Assembly (NCBI GenBank): GCA_016745315.1
Contig: CP066886.1
Coordinates: forward strand, 2,473,501-2,537,500
Source of the DNA: Arthrospira sp. PCC 9108
GTDB lineage: Bacteria > Cyanobacteriota > Cyanobacteriia > Cyanobacteriales > Microcoleaceae
DNA: 64,000 bases
Direction of reading: 5' to 3'
Shown here: piece after piece, positions 33,164-42,642 of the stretch
Layout: each line of letters starts with the position of its first letter
Position numbering within the stretch: position 1 is the stretch's first letter
Notes under the pieces: generated by a model
Databases searched by the model: none
Seen by the model: only the letters and a program-made list of their open reading frames with translations
What the model was told of the DNA's origin: nothing
Program-made: the position numbers and the translations under genes

Positions 33164-33698
33164 TCATAAGCTACTGAGATTGATGCTTACCGGACTGTTA
33201 CTCCTGTTGTGGGGTATCGTGGGGGTTGGGTGTTCTGAACCGCCGGAAACGCCCACAGGTATGACTGTCAGAGTAGAACGGGTGGTTAGTGGTCAGACCA
33301 TAGAAATTGTCAGTCCTACCGAGAATATACCCAGATTACAGCGGGTAAGACTGATTGGCATTAATGCCCCGGACCTAAGACAAGACCCCTGGGGAATGGA
33401 AGCTAAACGAAGGCTACAGCAGCTTTGTCAGGGACAGCAGGTGCTATTAGAATTAGACCAAATGGAAAGCGATCGCTATGATCGCCTATTAGCATATATA
33501 TGGCGCGATGAAATTCTGGTTAATGAGGAATTGGTTAAACAAGGTTACGCCCTCGCTGAAGCCGGAATTTACAACAACAAATACAGCCAACGTCTTGACA
33601 ATGCCCAACGGTGGGCTAGAATCATGGGGTTAGGTATCTGGAACCCAGAACAACCCATGCGATTTACCCCCGCTGAGTTTCGCCAACAACAGTCCTGA
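33153..33698 (+). CDS. thermonuclease-family lipoprotein
   Basis: The 181-residue protein starts with a lipoprotein signal (LMLTGLLLLLWGIVGVGC; lipobox VGVGC near residue 27), so it is anchored on the outside of the membrane. The rest is an OB-fold staphylococcal-nuclease domain with catalytic-type residues in RVRLIGINAPDLRQD, a following Glu (GMEAKRR) and DRYDRLLAYIW. It should hydrolyse DNA or RNA with Ca2+, perhaps for nutrient recovery or envelope hygiene. Start ATG at 33153 overlaps the ferredoxin end by 11 bp, suggesting co-translation, though a functional link is not obvious. Confidence 0.9.
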   Translation: MKISHKLLRLMLTGLLLLLWGIVGVGCSEPPETPTGMTVRVERVVSGQTIEIVSPTENIPRLQRVRLIGINAPDLRQDPWGMEAKRRLQQLCQGQQVLLELDQMESDRYDRLLAYIWRDEILVNEELVKQGYALAEAGIYNNKYSQRLDNAQRWARIMGLGIWNPEQPMRFTPAEFRQQQS

Positions 33699-33872
33699 CT
33701 GAAAAAGAGGCAGCCGACAGTCTGGGGGTAAGCGAAAATTAATCAATTTCAGATTCCCTATATCATCAAAACTTATCCCCAACCGCAGGGTTTCGCTACT
33801 CTCAAAATTATTATTGATTAATCGGGTTATTGTCTGAATCTGTGACCAGAAACTGATGGAATTTTTGCCAAT

Positions 33873-34685
33873 ATGACTCAAGAACAATTACAAACATTTT
33901 TAGATGTGGCTACCCTAGCAGCGACTGCGGGGGGTACGGTCTTAAAGTATTACTGGGGTAATTTACAAGATATTCAAGAGAAAGGACGCTCAGGAGATTT
34001 AGTCACAGAAGCCGATAAAGCCTCAGAAGCGGCGATTTTGGAGGTTCTCAAGCGCCATGTTCCCGGTCATGGTATTCTTACGGAAGAGTCTGGTAGTTTG
34101 GGGGATACTAGCAGCCGCTATTTGTGGGCGATCGACCCCCTCGATGGTACTACTAACTATGCTCATCAGTATCCAGCATTTGCCACCTCGATCGCCCTTT
34201 TGATTGATGGAGTCCCCCAGGTCGGTGCGGTATATAATCCCTTTCATGATGAATTATTCCAGGGTGCGATCGGTCATGGTGCGACCTGTAACGGTAAACC
34301 CATCAAGGTCTCTCAAGCCAATTCCCTAGATAAAAGTCTATTGGTGACAGGGTTTGCTTATGACCGTCGCGAAACCCCAGATAATAATTATGCCGAATTT
34401 TGTTATCTAACCCACCTAACTCAGGGAGTCAGGCGTGGTGGGTCTGCTTCTGTAGATTTAGCCTATGTCGCCTGCGGACGTTTAGATGGTTATTGGGAGA
34501 GAGGACTGTCTCCCTGGGACTTGGCGGCGGGGGTGGTCTTAGTCCAAGAAGCTGGGGGAAAGGTAACAGCCTATGATCAGAGTCCTTTTGACATAAAATC
34601 TGGGCGCATTTTAGCTACCAATGGTTCCCTACATTCTAGCCTTAGTAAAGCCCTTTTAGAAACACCCCCCTTATCTTCCTGGTAG
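33873..34685 (+). CDS. inositol monophosphatase family enzyme
   Basis: The 270-residue protein has every family motif: GDLVTEADKASE, HGILTEESG, WAIDPLDGTTNYAH (metal site) and WERGLSPWDLAAGVVLVQEAGG. It is a Mg2+-dependent, Li+-sensitive phosphatase; in cyanobacteria such proteins act on inositol phosphate, histidinol phosphate or fructose 1,6-bisphosphate. hisZ lies 1.26 kb downstream with one gene between, so a histidinol-phosphatase role can be imagined but not shown. No signal peptide, so cytosolic. Confidence 0.92.
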   Translation: MTQEQLQTFLDVATLAATAGGTVLKYYWGNLQDIQEKGRSGDLVTEADKASEAAILEVLKRHVPGHGILTEESGSLGDTSSRYLWAIDPLDGTTNYAHQYPAFATSIALLIDGVPQVGAVYNPFHDELFQGAIGHGATCNGKPIKVSQANSLDKSLLVTGFAYDRRETPDNNYAEFCYLTHLTQGVRRGGSASVDLAYVACGRLDGYWERGLSPWDLAAGVVLVQEAGGKVTAYDQSPFDIKSGRILATNGSLHSSLSKALLETPPLSSW

Positions 34686-34982
34686 CTTTTGACTCCCACA
34701 GGAGAATCACCAATCAGTCAGAAAATATGTCAAAATAAGATTGAGCAGCAGTTGGGCTTGAGTTGATTGCGGTCAGATGTACACACAGATACGGTGATCC
34801 GGTTATGTCTGTGGGCTTAACTAGCTAATCATCCGTAATTGTGCCAGGCTTAACTGTTATGCTTTCCGGTTGAGGGTTATATGGAATATCCTCGATATGG
34901 TTGCATCTAGTTATAATCCCATAAATATCACTGAAAATCAGAATTTAACTTGGCATTTCTGAGATACCAAAAGGCGAATACT
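34686..34982. promoter_or_regulatory. 297-bp intergenic region with a -10-like box
   Basis: No gene is supported on either strand. A perfect TATAAT lies at 34912-34917, 65 bp upstream of the J-protein start, but no clear -35 box is found 17 bp before it. Possible promoter of the J-protein gene; otherwise nothing recognised. Confidence 0.3.
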
Positions 34983-35852
34983 ATGTCATTTAAAATAAAT
35001 CAAGGATTATTCCAGCTTGGAATTACGGACAATCATGCTATTTTAGGTATTAAAATAGATGCTGATTTTAATGCTATTCGCAAACAATATATGAGGATTG
35101 CGCGTCGTTTGCATCCAGATACTTCGGCTTTTCAGGAAACTGAAGATAAGGAATTGGGGAAAGAATTATTGGCGAAATTGGTGAGTCCGGCTTATAACAA
35201 ATTTTCTAAGGATGATGAGAAACGAGAATATGAATTGTTAATAAACACCATAGCCGATCGCATTAAAAAAGACCCCAATAGTATTGAAATATCGACAGAA
35301 GCAGCTAAACAGCTACAGACCATAGGTGATTTTAATCAAGCCTATGAAACCAGTTTACAGGAACTGGTGGAACAACAGTATGAATCCCCGAAACAAGCCC
35401 TGGCTAGAATTGGTGAAATTAGCGAACTGAATTTAGTGTATTTAATGCGATCGCGATCGGGTAATGTGGTCGCTACACCCACGCCGCCACCCCGACCGGT
35501 GAAAACATCTTTTGTCGATAAGGCTTGCGATCGCGCCGTCCAGTTAATGGAAACTAGCAACTATGCTAAAGCTATTCTGGAACTCAAAGACGCGGTAAAA
35601 CGGGAACCGTCACACCCCCGTTGTCATGGTCTATTAGGGTTGATTTATATTAAACAAAATCAGCCTAAATTAGGTACACCCCATATTAGAAAAGCCCTAA
35701 GTATTGATCCAAATCAGCCGGAAGCGATCGAAGCCCAACAACTAATTCAGAAAACAGCTACCACCTCTAGTGTCAAAGGTAAAAGTAAAAAGTCAGGTTC
35801 AGGAAGCGGCGGTTTATTAGGGCGACTATTTGGCGGGAGTAAGAAAAAGTGA
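34983..35852 (+). CDS. J-domain protein with TPR-like repeats
   Basis: A 289-residue protein. Residues about 10-75 form a J domain with the essential HPD (RRLHPDTSAF), which stimulates DnaK ATPase. Residues about 185-255 (CDRAVQLMETSNYAKAILEL, then HGLLGLIYIKQNQPKLGTPH) are tetratricopeptide-like helices for protein binding. A Gly/Ser/Lys-rich tail ends in FGGSKKK. It lacks the zinc fingers of DnaJ, so it is a specialised DnaK co-chaperone. ATG 34983 begins the conserved part; a TTG at 34950 gives 11 more residues. It lies 92 bp upstream of hisZ. Confidence 0.85.
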   Translation: MSFKINQGLFQLGITDNHAILGIKIDADFNAIRKQYMRIARRLHPDTSAFQETEDKELGKELLAKLVSPAYNKFSKDDEKREYELLINTIADRIKKDPNSIEISTEAAKQLQTIGDFNQAYETSLQELVEQQYESPKQALARIGEISELNLVYLMRSRSGNVVATPTPPPRPVKTSFVDKACDRAVQLMETSNYAKAILELKDAVKREPSHPRCHGLLGLIYIKQNQPKLGTPHIRKALSIDPNQPEAIEAQQLIQKTATTSSVKGKSKKSGSGSGGLLGRLFGGSKKK

Positions 35853-35944
35853 AGGCCGCCATTGTGAACAAATCGACTCAATTGCAGGTAATCTGTAATA
35901 ATCTGTAAGCCGTCCCCTAATTTTGTACTACTTTTTTTAATCCC

Positions 35945-37180
35945 ATGATTCATCAACCGCCACCGGGTGCGCGAGATCTACTTCCTCTCGATGTAGCCCA
36001 AAAAATTTGGATTGAACGCCGACTACAGCAAGTATTTCATCGCTGGGGCTATCATCGCATTATTACCTCTACCCTAGAAAGGCTTGATACCCTCATGGCT
36101 GGGGGGGCGGTACAACGTTCAACAGTCATCCAATTACAAGATGCAGAAAATGAAGGTTTGGGACTGCGCCCGGAATTAACGGCTTCTATTGCTAGGGCGG
36201 CGGTTTCTCGCATGGCGGGGAATGACCACTGGCCGCAACGTCTGTATTACAATGCTAATATCTTCCGCAAAGGTGGAGAGACGGGACATGGTACGCAGTT
36301 AGAATTTTATCAGGCTGGGGTAGAATTACTTGGGGCTGATGGAGTCCGGGCTGACTGGGAAGTTTTATTGCTGCTATGGGACTGTTTGCGATCGCTCAAC
36401 TTACAAAACCCACAGTTTATCCTAGGGGAAGCTGGATTAACGCGATCGCTTTTATCTCCCTTTGCGCCACCGTTACGCGATCAAGTTCGACAGGCGATCG
36501 CTAATCTCGATAGAATTACCCTGGAAACCCTTTCCATGTCGCCAGAATTGCGACAACGGGCTTTATTCCTCTTTGACTTGCGCGGTCGTCCTGAAGACGT
36601 TTTAGCCAAGGTTTCCCAACTAGACCTAGACGACAGCCAAAGATCTGCCCTCAACAACCTAAAATCCTTAATTGATGGTCTCAATCAATATCAGAAATGG
36701 CGACCAGATACTCTATATCCCATGTCCATCACCCTAGATCTCAGTCTGATTCAGACTTTTGACTACTACACAGGCATTGTCTTTATTGTAGTCAGTGATA
36801 GTCATTCGGGTTCACGGGTATTAGGTCGCGGCGGACGTTATGACCAGCTTTTAGGACTTTATCACCCACAGGGAGAAACTAAACCCAGTATTGGCTTTTC
36901 CCTCACCATTGAGGAACTGCATCAGGTATTATTAGACATGGGAGAGCTTCCCTCTGATATTCCCTCCGGTGATTGTTTGGTGGTTCCCAAAACCCCCCAA
37001 GCTGAAGTCGCCGCCTTTGCTTATGCACAAGATTTGCGTCAGTCCCAGGATGCACAGGTACAAATGGAATTGAGTATTTCCGATGATTTACTCGCCCTCC
37101 GAGAGTCCGCCCGTCGCCGGGGAATTACCCAAATCGCCTGGGTAGATGAACAAGGTAATCCTACCTTAGAAGTGATCTAA
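35945..37180 (+). CDS. hisZ: ATP phosphoribosyltransferase regulatory subunit
   Basis: HisZ is a catalytically inactive histidyl-tRNA-synthetase paralogue that joins short-form HisG to make ATP phosphoribosyltransferase, the first step of histidine synthesis. The 411-residue protein has the class II features: PPGARDLLPLDVAQK at the N-terminus, RPELTASIARAAVSRM (motif 2) and RGGRYDQLLGLY (motif 3). It then ends with a shortened C-terminal segment in place of the tRNA-binding domain. The charging-specific histidine-A motif is not intact, which supports HisZ over HisS. No hisG is nearby. Confidence 0.88.
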   Translation: MIHQPPPGARDLLPLDVAQKIWIERRLQQVFHRWGYHRIITSTLERLDTLMAGGAVQRSTVIQLQDAENEGLGLRPELTASIARAAVSRMAGNDHWPQRLYYNANIFRKGGETGHGTQLEFYQAGVELLGADGVRADWEVLLLLWDCLRSLNLQNPQFILGEAGLTRSLLSPFAPPLRDQVRQAIANLDRITLETLSMSPELRQRALFLFDLRGRPEDVLAKVSQLDLDDSQRSALNNLKSLIDGLNQYQKWRPDTLYPMSITLDLSLIQTFDYYTGIVFIVVSDSHSGSRVLGRGGRYDQLLGLYHPQGETKPSIGFSLTIEELHQVLLDMGELPSDIPSGDCLVVPKTPQAEVAAFAYAQDLRQSQDAQVQMELSISDDLLALRESARRRGITQIAWVDEQGNPTLEVI

Positions 37181-37184
37181 TTTC

Positions 37185-37442
37185 AGTCTACATTATACCC
37201 ACCACAATTATCCATTAATTCCCTGGTGGGGTGGCGCGGGTTTATTCATCTGGTCGTGGGGAATATTTACTGATGACAGAATTCTCTGGAACCATAACTA
37301 TGTTAAGTACCAAGATTTAGCCAAATACAGGCGGGATTTATTGAATGGGGGAGATTTATTGAAAATGTTACCCCAGGAATCAGAGCGGAATAGTTTGACT
37401 AAATTTTTGCTAGAAATTAGTGAACAATATGCCTCAGTTTAA
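37185..37442 (+). pseudogene. coding remnant, 3' part of an unknown membrane protein gene
   Basis: After the hisZ stop one frame stays open for about 85 codons to a TAA at 37440-37442. It reads NYPLIPWWGGAGLFIWSWGI, then DLAKYRRDLLNGGDLLKMLP and NSLTKFLLEISEQYASV. The Trp/Gly-rich segment looks like part of a membrane helix or hairpin, and the tail is a plausible amphipathic helix. There is no start codon near the beginning, so this is a 3' fragment of a gene whose front has been lost. Not recognised. Confidence 0.35.
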
Positions 37443-37481
37443 GTCTCTATGAATCTCCGGAATTAACAACAGGCGATACAG

Positions 37482-37690
37482 TTAAGATGGTGCGTCAATT
37501 ATTTCGAGGTGTCGTTGACCACTATATATGCCAGGTTTGACGCACCCTACATTAAGATGGTGCGTCAATTATTTCGAGGTGTCGTTGACCACTATATATG
37601 CCAGGTTTGACGCACCCTACATTAAGATGGTGCGTCAATTATTTCGAGGTGTCGTTGACCACTATATATGCCCCGTTTGACGCACCCTAC
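37482..37690. repeat. three tandem copies of a 70-bp palindromic unit
   Basis: Copies start near 37481, 37551 and 37621. Each has arms GGTGCGTCAA and TTGACGCACC, a perfect 10-bp inverted repeat, around an inner GGTGTCGTTGACC. The copies are identical except that the third has CCCCG for CCAGG near 37672. A diverged fourth copy is at about 37722-37787 (GAGGTGTCGTTGACTCC...). The unit looks like a small non-autonomous palindromic element expanded in tandem. It lies between the 37.2-kb remnant and dapL. Confidence 0.93.
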
Positions 37691-37862
37691 AGGGAACTAT
37701 TGGGGTGGTTAATTGCTCCCAAATAACCCTTAATTATTCCGAGGTGTCGTTGACTCCGATATCTTCCTGGTTGGAAGGACCCTACAAAGACTGTGTTTAC
37801 AAATAAGCGATCGCACGTCCCCCCTAGGCGGTAAGCTGTTGGAGAGTGTTTGCACAGTAACG

Positions 37863-39101
37863 ATGACAACTATTAACGATAATTACCTAAAACTCAAAGC
37901 TGGCTACCTATTTCCAGAAATCGCCCGGCGGGTTAATACCTTTGCGGAAGCCAACCCCGACGCACAAATAATTAAACTGGGAATTGGTGATGTCACCGAA
38001 CCTTTACCAGAAGCCTGCCGAACTGCTATGATTAAAGCCGTTGAGGAAATGGGCGATCGCTCTACATTCAAGGGCTATGGACCAGAACAGGGTTATAGCT
38101 GGTTGCGCGAAAAAATTGCCCAACATGACTTTCAAGCCAGAGGCGGCGATATTGACCCAGAGGAAATCTTTATCTCTGACGGTTCCAAATGCGACACGGG
38201 GAACATTCTCGATATTTTTGGCAAAGATAACACCATTGCCGTCACCGATCCAGTCTATCCCGTCTATGTAGATACCAACGTCATGGCAGGAAATACCGGA
38301 CCCGTCAATGAGCGTGGGGAATATGAGGGGTTGCTATACCTTCCCATTACCGCCGAGAATAATTTTACCGCCGAAATTCCTAGCGATCGCGTCGATTTAA
38401 TTTATCTGTGTTTCCCCAATAACCCCACAGGCGCTACAGCCACCAAAGAACACCTGAAACAATGGGTTGATTACGCCCGCGCCAACCGTTCAATTATCCT
38501 ATTTGATGCCGCCTACGAAGCCTTTATTACCGACCCCAGCCTACCTCACTCCATTTATGAAATTGAAGGCGCTCGTGAATGTGCGATCGAATTCCGTTCC
38601 TTCTCCAAAAATGCTGGTTTTACCGGCACTCGTTGCGCCTTCACCGTCGTTCCCAAAACATTAATGGCAAAAACCTCCTCCGGGTCTGATGTCGAGCTGT
38701 GGAAGCTGTGGAACCGCCGCCAGTCCACCAAATTTAACGGAGTCTCCTACATTATACAACGGGGAGCCGAGGCAGTGTATTCCCCCGCCGGACAATCCCA
38801 AATCCAACAACTCGTAAATTTCTACCTAGAAAACGCCCAAATCATTCGCGAAAAATTGACCACCGCCGGACTCACAGTTTATGGTGGTGTCAATGCCCCC
38901 TATGTATGGGTCAAAACCCCCAGCGGTCTATCAAGTTGGGACTTTTTTGATAAATTACTGCAAACCTGTAATGTAGTAGGAACACCAGGTTCCGGTTTTG
39001 GTGCAGCCGGGGAAGGATATTTCCGCATTTCAGCCTTTAACAGCCGTGAAAACGTAGAAGCCGCCATGGAACGCATCACAGACAAGTTTAAAACCCTCTG
39101 A
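37863..39101 (+). CDS. dapL: LL-diaminopimelate aminotransferase
   Basis: DapL converts tetrahydrodipicolinate directly to LL-diaminopimelate with glutamate as amino donor, the lysine/cell-wall route of cyanobacteria, plants and chlamydiae. It is a class I PLP aminotransferase with the Lys in RSFSKNAGFTGTRC, which forms the internal aldimine, plus CFPNNPTGA and DAAYEAFI. The ATG at 37863 gives 412 residues, the family's normal size; an upstream ATG at 37839 adds eight. It ends before a strong stem-loop shared with the convergent infB. Confidence 0.95.
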   Translation: MTTINDNYLKLKAGYLFPEIARRVNTFAEANPDAQIIKLGIGDVTEPLPEACRTAMIKAVEEMGDRSTFKGYGPEQGYSWLREKIAQHDFQARGGDIDPEEIFISDGSKCDTGNILDIFGKDNTIAVTDPVYPVYVDTNVMAGNTGPVNERGEYEGLLYLPITAENNFTAEIPSDRVDLIYLCFPNNPTGATATKEHLKQWVDYARANRSIILFDAAYEAFITDPSLPHSIYEIEGARECAIEFRSFSKNAGFTGTRCAFTVVPKTLMAKTSSGSDVELWKLWNRRQSTKFNGVSYIIQRGAEAVYSPAGQSQIQQLVNFYLENAQIIREKLTTAGLTVYGGVNAPYVWVKTPSGLSSWDFFDKLLQTCNVVGTPGSGFGAAGEGYFRISAFNSRENVEAAMERITDKFKTL

Positions 39102-39113
39102 AATTAGTTCACA

Positions 39114-39145
39114 GCAAAAACCCCGGCTTCTTCAAGAAACCGGGG
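39114..39145 (-). terminator. stem-loop terminator of the infB operon
   Basis: CCCCGG at 39121 and CCGGGG ending at 39145 frame a paired TTCTT/AAGAA, giving a long perfect hairpin. On the minus strand it is followed by TTTTTG (39114-39120), so it is a rho-independent terminator for infB. On the plus strand it may also help end dapL, but there is no T-run. Confidence 0.85.
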
Positions 39146-39208
39146 TAGCGTGCGCCAGAGACTACCGATTGCAGTCAACAATAATGTTCTAGCTAACCAA
39201 GAAAGTCC

Positions 39209-42200
39209 CTAGCGGGAGAGAGTCCGACGCTTAGTCACCATTCGATAGGCTTCAATAGAGTCACTCTCATTCCAGTCATTGAAGTTTTCTGCCGCAATAC
39301 CACATTCATATCCAGCATTAACTTCCTTCACATCATCTTTAATCCGCTTCAGGGAGTCAAGGAAGCCATCATAGACTATCTGTCCACCGCGATGAACTCG
39401 GATTTTGCAGTTACGAATCAGCTTACCAGACTGAACATAACACCCAGCCACACGGGAACGACCTACAGGGAAAATAGCCCGCACTTCCGCTTGACCAAGA
39501 GGTTCTTCCACCAATTCCGGTTCTAGCATACCCTCCATCGCCGCTTCAATATCATCGAGGAGGTTATAGATAATGTTGTATTCACGAATATCAACCCCAG
39601 CGCGGTCAGCTGCGCCTCGTGCGCCACTGGCGACAGTAGTATTAAAACCAATCAAAACCGCATCACTAGCCGCTGCTAGGTCAATATCAGTCTCTGTCAC
39701 CTCACCCGCCGCCGCTAACAGCAGTCGCAGTTGTACCTCCTTCTGAGGTAATTTCTTCAAAGCATTAACTATAGCCTCTACAGACCCCTGAACATCAGCT
39801 TTCAGAATAATATTGAGGTCTTTAAGTTCTCCCTCCTGAACCCTAGCCGACAAAGCACTGAGACTAACCCGACCCTGGAGTAAGCGAGACTGTCGGGCTG
39901 TATTCGCCCGTTCCGAAGCCAAAGCCGCCGCCTCTTTTTCGCTCTCAAACACCTCAAACTCATCTCCGGCCGCCGGAACATCCCGCAAACCCAAAACCTC
40001 AACCGCAAACGAAGGGCTCGCATTATCGACCCGTTCACCATGATCATCAATCATAGCCCGAACCTTACCTAGGGCAGAACCTGCTAAGATTACATCTCCT
40101 ACCCGCAGAGTCCCATTCTGTACTAACAGAGTAGCCACCGGGCCCCGTGCTTTATCTAGGTTAGCCTCAATCACCGTACCCTTAGCCATACGGTTAGGAT
40201 TAGCATAGAGGTCCTCAACTTCCGCCACCAACAGCAACATCTCTAGCAGAGTATCCAGATTTCCGCCATTAATAGCACTAACCGGAACTATAATCGTATC
40301 ACCGCCCCACTCTTCAGGAACTAAACCATATTCCGTCAGTTCCTGCTTAACTCGGTCTGGTTGAGCCGACTCCTTATCCATTTTGTTAATGGCAATTACC
40401 ATCGGCACACCCGCCGCCTTAGCATGGCTAATAGCCTCCACTGTCTGAGGTCGCACCCCATCATCAGCAGCTACCACCAGAATAGCAATATCCGTAACTC
40501 TGGCTCCCCTCGCTCGCATAGCGGTAAAGGCTTCGTGACCAGGAGTATCTAAGAAAACCACCTGTTGAGTCTCGCCCGACTCATTTGTTACATCAACATG
40601 GTAAGCACCAATATGCTGGGTAATGCCTCCCGCTTCTCCCTGGGCTACCTTAGTTTTGCGAATAGAATCGAGCAGGGTAGTTTTTCCGTGGTCAACGTGA
40701 CCCATAATCGTTACCACTGGTGGACGGCGTTGGAGATTATCCAAATCCTCCGCATTGAGCATATTATCAGGTTTTTGAGCCTCTGATTTCTGCTCCTCCG
40801 TTACCACCGTAACCTCTAATTCCTCACAAACCATCGAAATAGTTTTGAAATCTAGGGTTTCTGTGATATTAACCGCAATACCACGGGAGAACAGACGCTT
40901 GATAATTTCCGTTTCCGCAATTAACAGAGCATGAGCGAGTTCCTGAACCGTCATCGGTCCTTGAACTACTAAACGCTCCACCTTTTCTGGTAATGCTGGT
41001 GTAGGCGATCGCCGAGAAGCAGCCGTTGAATTGCCGCCACTACCACCCGAATTGCGAGATGGTGCTGACTTTCTTCGTCCCTGATTAGAGACTACAGCCA
41101 ATTTTCCGGCACCAGAACCAGTTTTAGCCTTGGGAGGTCGAGCTAAGGACATACTCAGAGCCTCAGACTCCGAGCTATTGGCCGTCAGGCTATCAAAATC
41201 TTCATCATCTTCATCATCAATCAGAGGCTTAATCCGGGGGCGCTTCACCTTGGCTTTAGCTGCCTTACCACCCTTTTCATCATCATCATCTTCATCATCC
41301 ACAGCACTGGCGCGCTTGGGTGAAGTCATCGGTTGGGGCCGCTTCAGGGTTAAACCGCGTTTGGGGCGTTTCGACTCCAATATTCCATCATCTTCAGGCA
41401 TAGCCCCGATATCACTATCATCCTCGATGATATCAGTGGAGTCTGTCTTAATCGCGACGGTTGATTGTCTCGAAGGTGGTGGTTGTAGTTCCGGCATCGA
41501 CTTGGCAGGTTTCACCGTAGAAACCCGCCTTTTCACGTCTCTAACCTCTTGGTTATCAGAGGGAACTGGCCGTTTTTTCTGTTTGGAAGCTACTGGTTTA
41601 TCAGCTTTATCAGCTTTATCAGCGCTTTTATCCACGGGAGCGCTCCCTCCCTGACTCGGTTTGGGAGTTGGCTTATTCTGTTTTAAAACTGGCTTACGAG
41701 ACAGTTGCGGAGATTTAGTCGCTGTCGGTACAGGTCGGGCCGGGGGCGCTACTAAAGTCGGTGATTCTTCCTCAGTAGTCGATTTAGACACCTGCGGAGT
41801 CGTTTTTTCGGGCTTAATAGTCCCGCTGACATCATCTTGGGCTGTGGTAGCTCCAGAAGAGGTAACTTCCACAGGGGGTTTGCGGGGAGGTTGGGGGGAA
41901 TTATTAGGTTTTGGCAACTCGGATATATTGGTTTGAGAACTGACAGATGATTCGGACAAGTTGGGGGGTTTGGGGGGAGTGGCAACGGATTCAGCAGATG
42001 GCTCAGGCTGGGGTGAGTCTGCTGGTGATGGTTGATTTTCTGGTCTGATGAGGTTTGGTCTGCGAATTTCTAAAATCTGTTGCTTTTTCTTGTCAGCCCC
42101 CCCACCACCACCGGAATGGGATTGATGGGCTGCATCGGGGTTTTCATCGGACCATGTGGAAATCGGATGACTGGCGACGTATTTCTCGATCCGTTCGGCA

Positions 42201-42331
42201 TCTGATTCCGTAATTGTACTGCTATGGCTTTTGACAGAGATATTCAGCCGTTCACACACGGCTAAGATGTCTTTGTTCTCCAAATTTAACTCTCGTGATA
42301 GTTCGTAAATTCTGACTTTGACGTTGTTCAT
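39209..42331 (-). CDS. infB: translation initiation factor IF-2
   Basis: IF-2 is a GTPase that places fMet-tRNA on the 30S subunit and helps subunit joining. The 1040-residue protein starts with IF2_N (VRIYELSRELNLENKDILAV), followed by about 390 residues rich in Pro, Lys and Ser. A second IF2_N segment (MTVQELAHALLIAETEIIKR) and the G domain follow: G1 MGHVDHGKTT, G3 DTPGHEAF, G4 AINKMDKES, G5 in VPVSAING. Domains II-IV end at SIEAYRMVTKRRT. The long variable N-terminus is typical of cyanobacteria. It is the last gene of rimP-nusA-ylxR-infB. Confidence 0.98.
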   Translation of the reverse strand: MNNVKVRIYELSRELNLENKDILAVCERLNISVKSHSSTITESDAERIEKYVASHPISTWSDENPDAAHQSHSGGGGGADKKKQQILEIRRPNLIRPENQPSPADSPQPEPSAESVATPPKPPNLSESSVSSQTNISELPKPNNSPQPPRKPPVEVTSSGATTAQDDVSGTIKPEKTTPQVSKSTTEEESPTLVAPPARPVPTATKSPQLSRKPVLKQNKPTPKPSQGGSAPVDKSADKADKADKPVASKQKKRPVPSDNQEVRDVKRRVSTVKPAKSMPELQPPPSRQSTVAIKTDSTDIIEDDSDIGAMPEDDGILESKRPKRGLTLKRPQPMTSPKRASAVDDEDDDDEKGGKAAKAKVKRPRIKPLIDDEDDEDFDSLTANSSESEALSMSLARPPKAKTGSGAGKLAVVSNQGRRKSAPSRNSGGSGGNSTAASRRSPTPALPEKVERLVVQGPMTVQELAHALLIAETEIIKRLFSRGIAVNITETLDFKTISMVCEELEVTVVTEEQKSEAQKPDNMLNAEDLDNLQRRPPVVTIMGHVDHGKTTLLDSIRKTKVAQGEAGGITQHIGAYHVDVTNESGETQQVVFLDTPGHEAFTAMRARGARVTDIAILVVAADDGVRPQTVEAISHAKAAGVPMVIAINKMDKESAQPDRVKQELTEYGLVPEEWGGDTIIVPVSAINGGNLDTLLEMLLLVAEVEDLYANPNRMAKGTVIEANLDKARGPVATLLVQNGTLRVGDVILAGSALGKVRAMIDDHGERVDNASPSFAVEVLGLRDVPAAGDEFEVFESEKEAAALASERANTARQSRLLQGRVSLSALSARVQEGELKDLNIILKADVQGSVEAIVNALKKLPQKEVQLRLLLAAAGEVTETDIDLAAASDAVLIGFNTTVASGARGAADRAGVDIREYNIIYNLLDDIEAAMEGMLEPELVEEPLGQAEVRAIFPVGRSRVAGCYVQSGKLIRNCKIRVHRGGQIVYDGFLDSLKRIKDDVKEVNAGYECGIAAENFNDWNESDSIEAYRMVTKRRTLSR

Positions 42332-42642
42332 CCACTCTTGCCTCTTCGTACCAACCCGTTTTTTATTATATTGACATTATTTTAGGGGTTCTACCAACTG
42401 CGATCGCCTCCACTGGGTTACACTGTACCACTTTCAGCTCGATCGCCATCGGTACTATATCAACTTACATTTGTTTACTACAGAAACAGTTTAAGCCCTA
42501 AACAGACATAATGCCAATTATGCCCACCCTGATACCCTATTTGCAACCAGGGAAACTCTTGTTATTGACTTATACTGTAATCACCTCCTTATAATTCCAT
42601 ATAGCGGGTTGATGGCTGTACAATTTCAGTCCCCATACTACA
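42332..42642 (-). promoter_or_regulatory. 311-bp spacer between ylxR and infB
   Basis: No ORF of note is seen. In most genomes ylxR and infB are close, so this spacing suggests a separate promoter or leader for infB. Plausible elements on the minus strand are A/T-rich TATAAG/TATAGT-like boxes, but no single pair stands out. A GGCATAATTGGCATTATG direct/inverted motif lies around 42505-42525. Confidence 0.3.

Noticed and set aside
41130..41936. Plus-strand ORFs of 174 and 91 residues
   Set aside because: They are Ser/Gly-rich shadows of the low-complexity region of infB.
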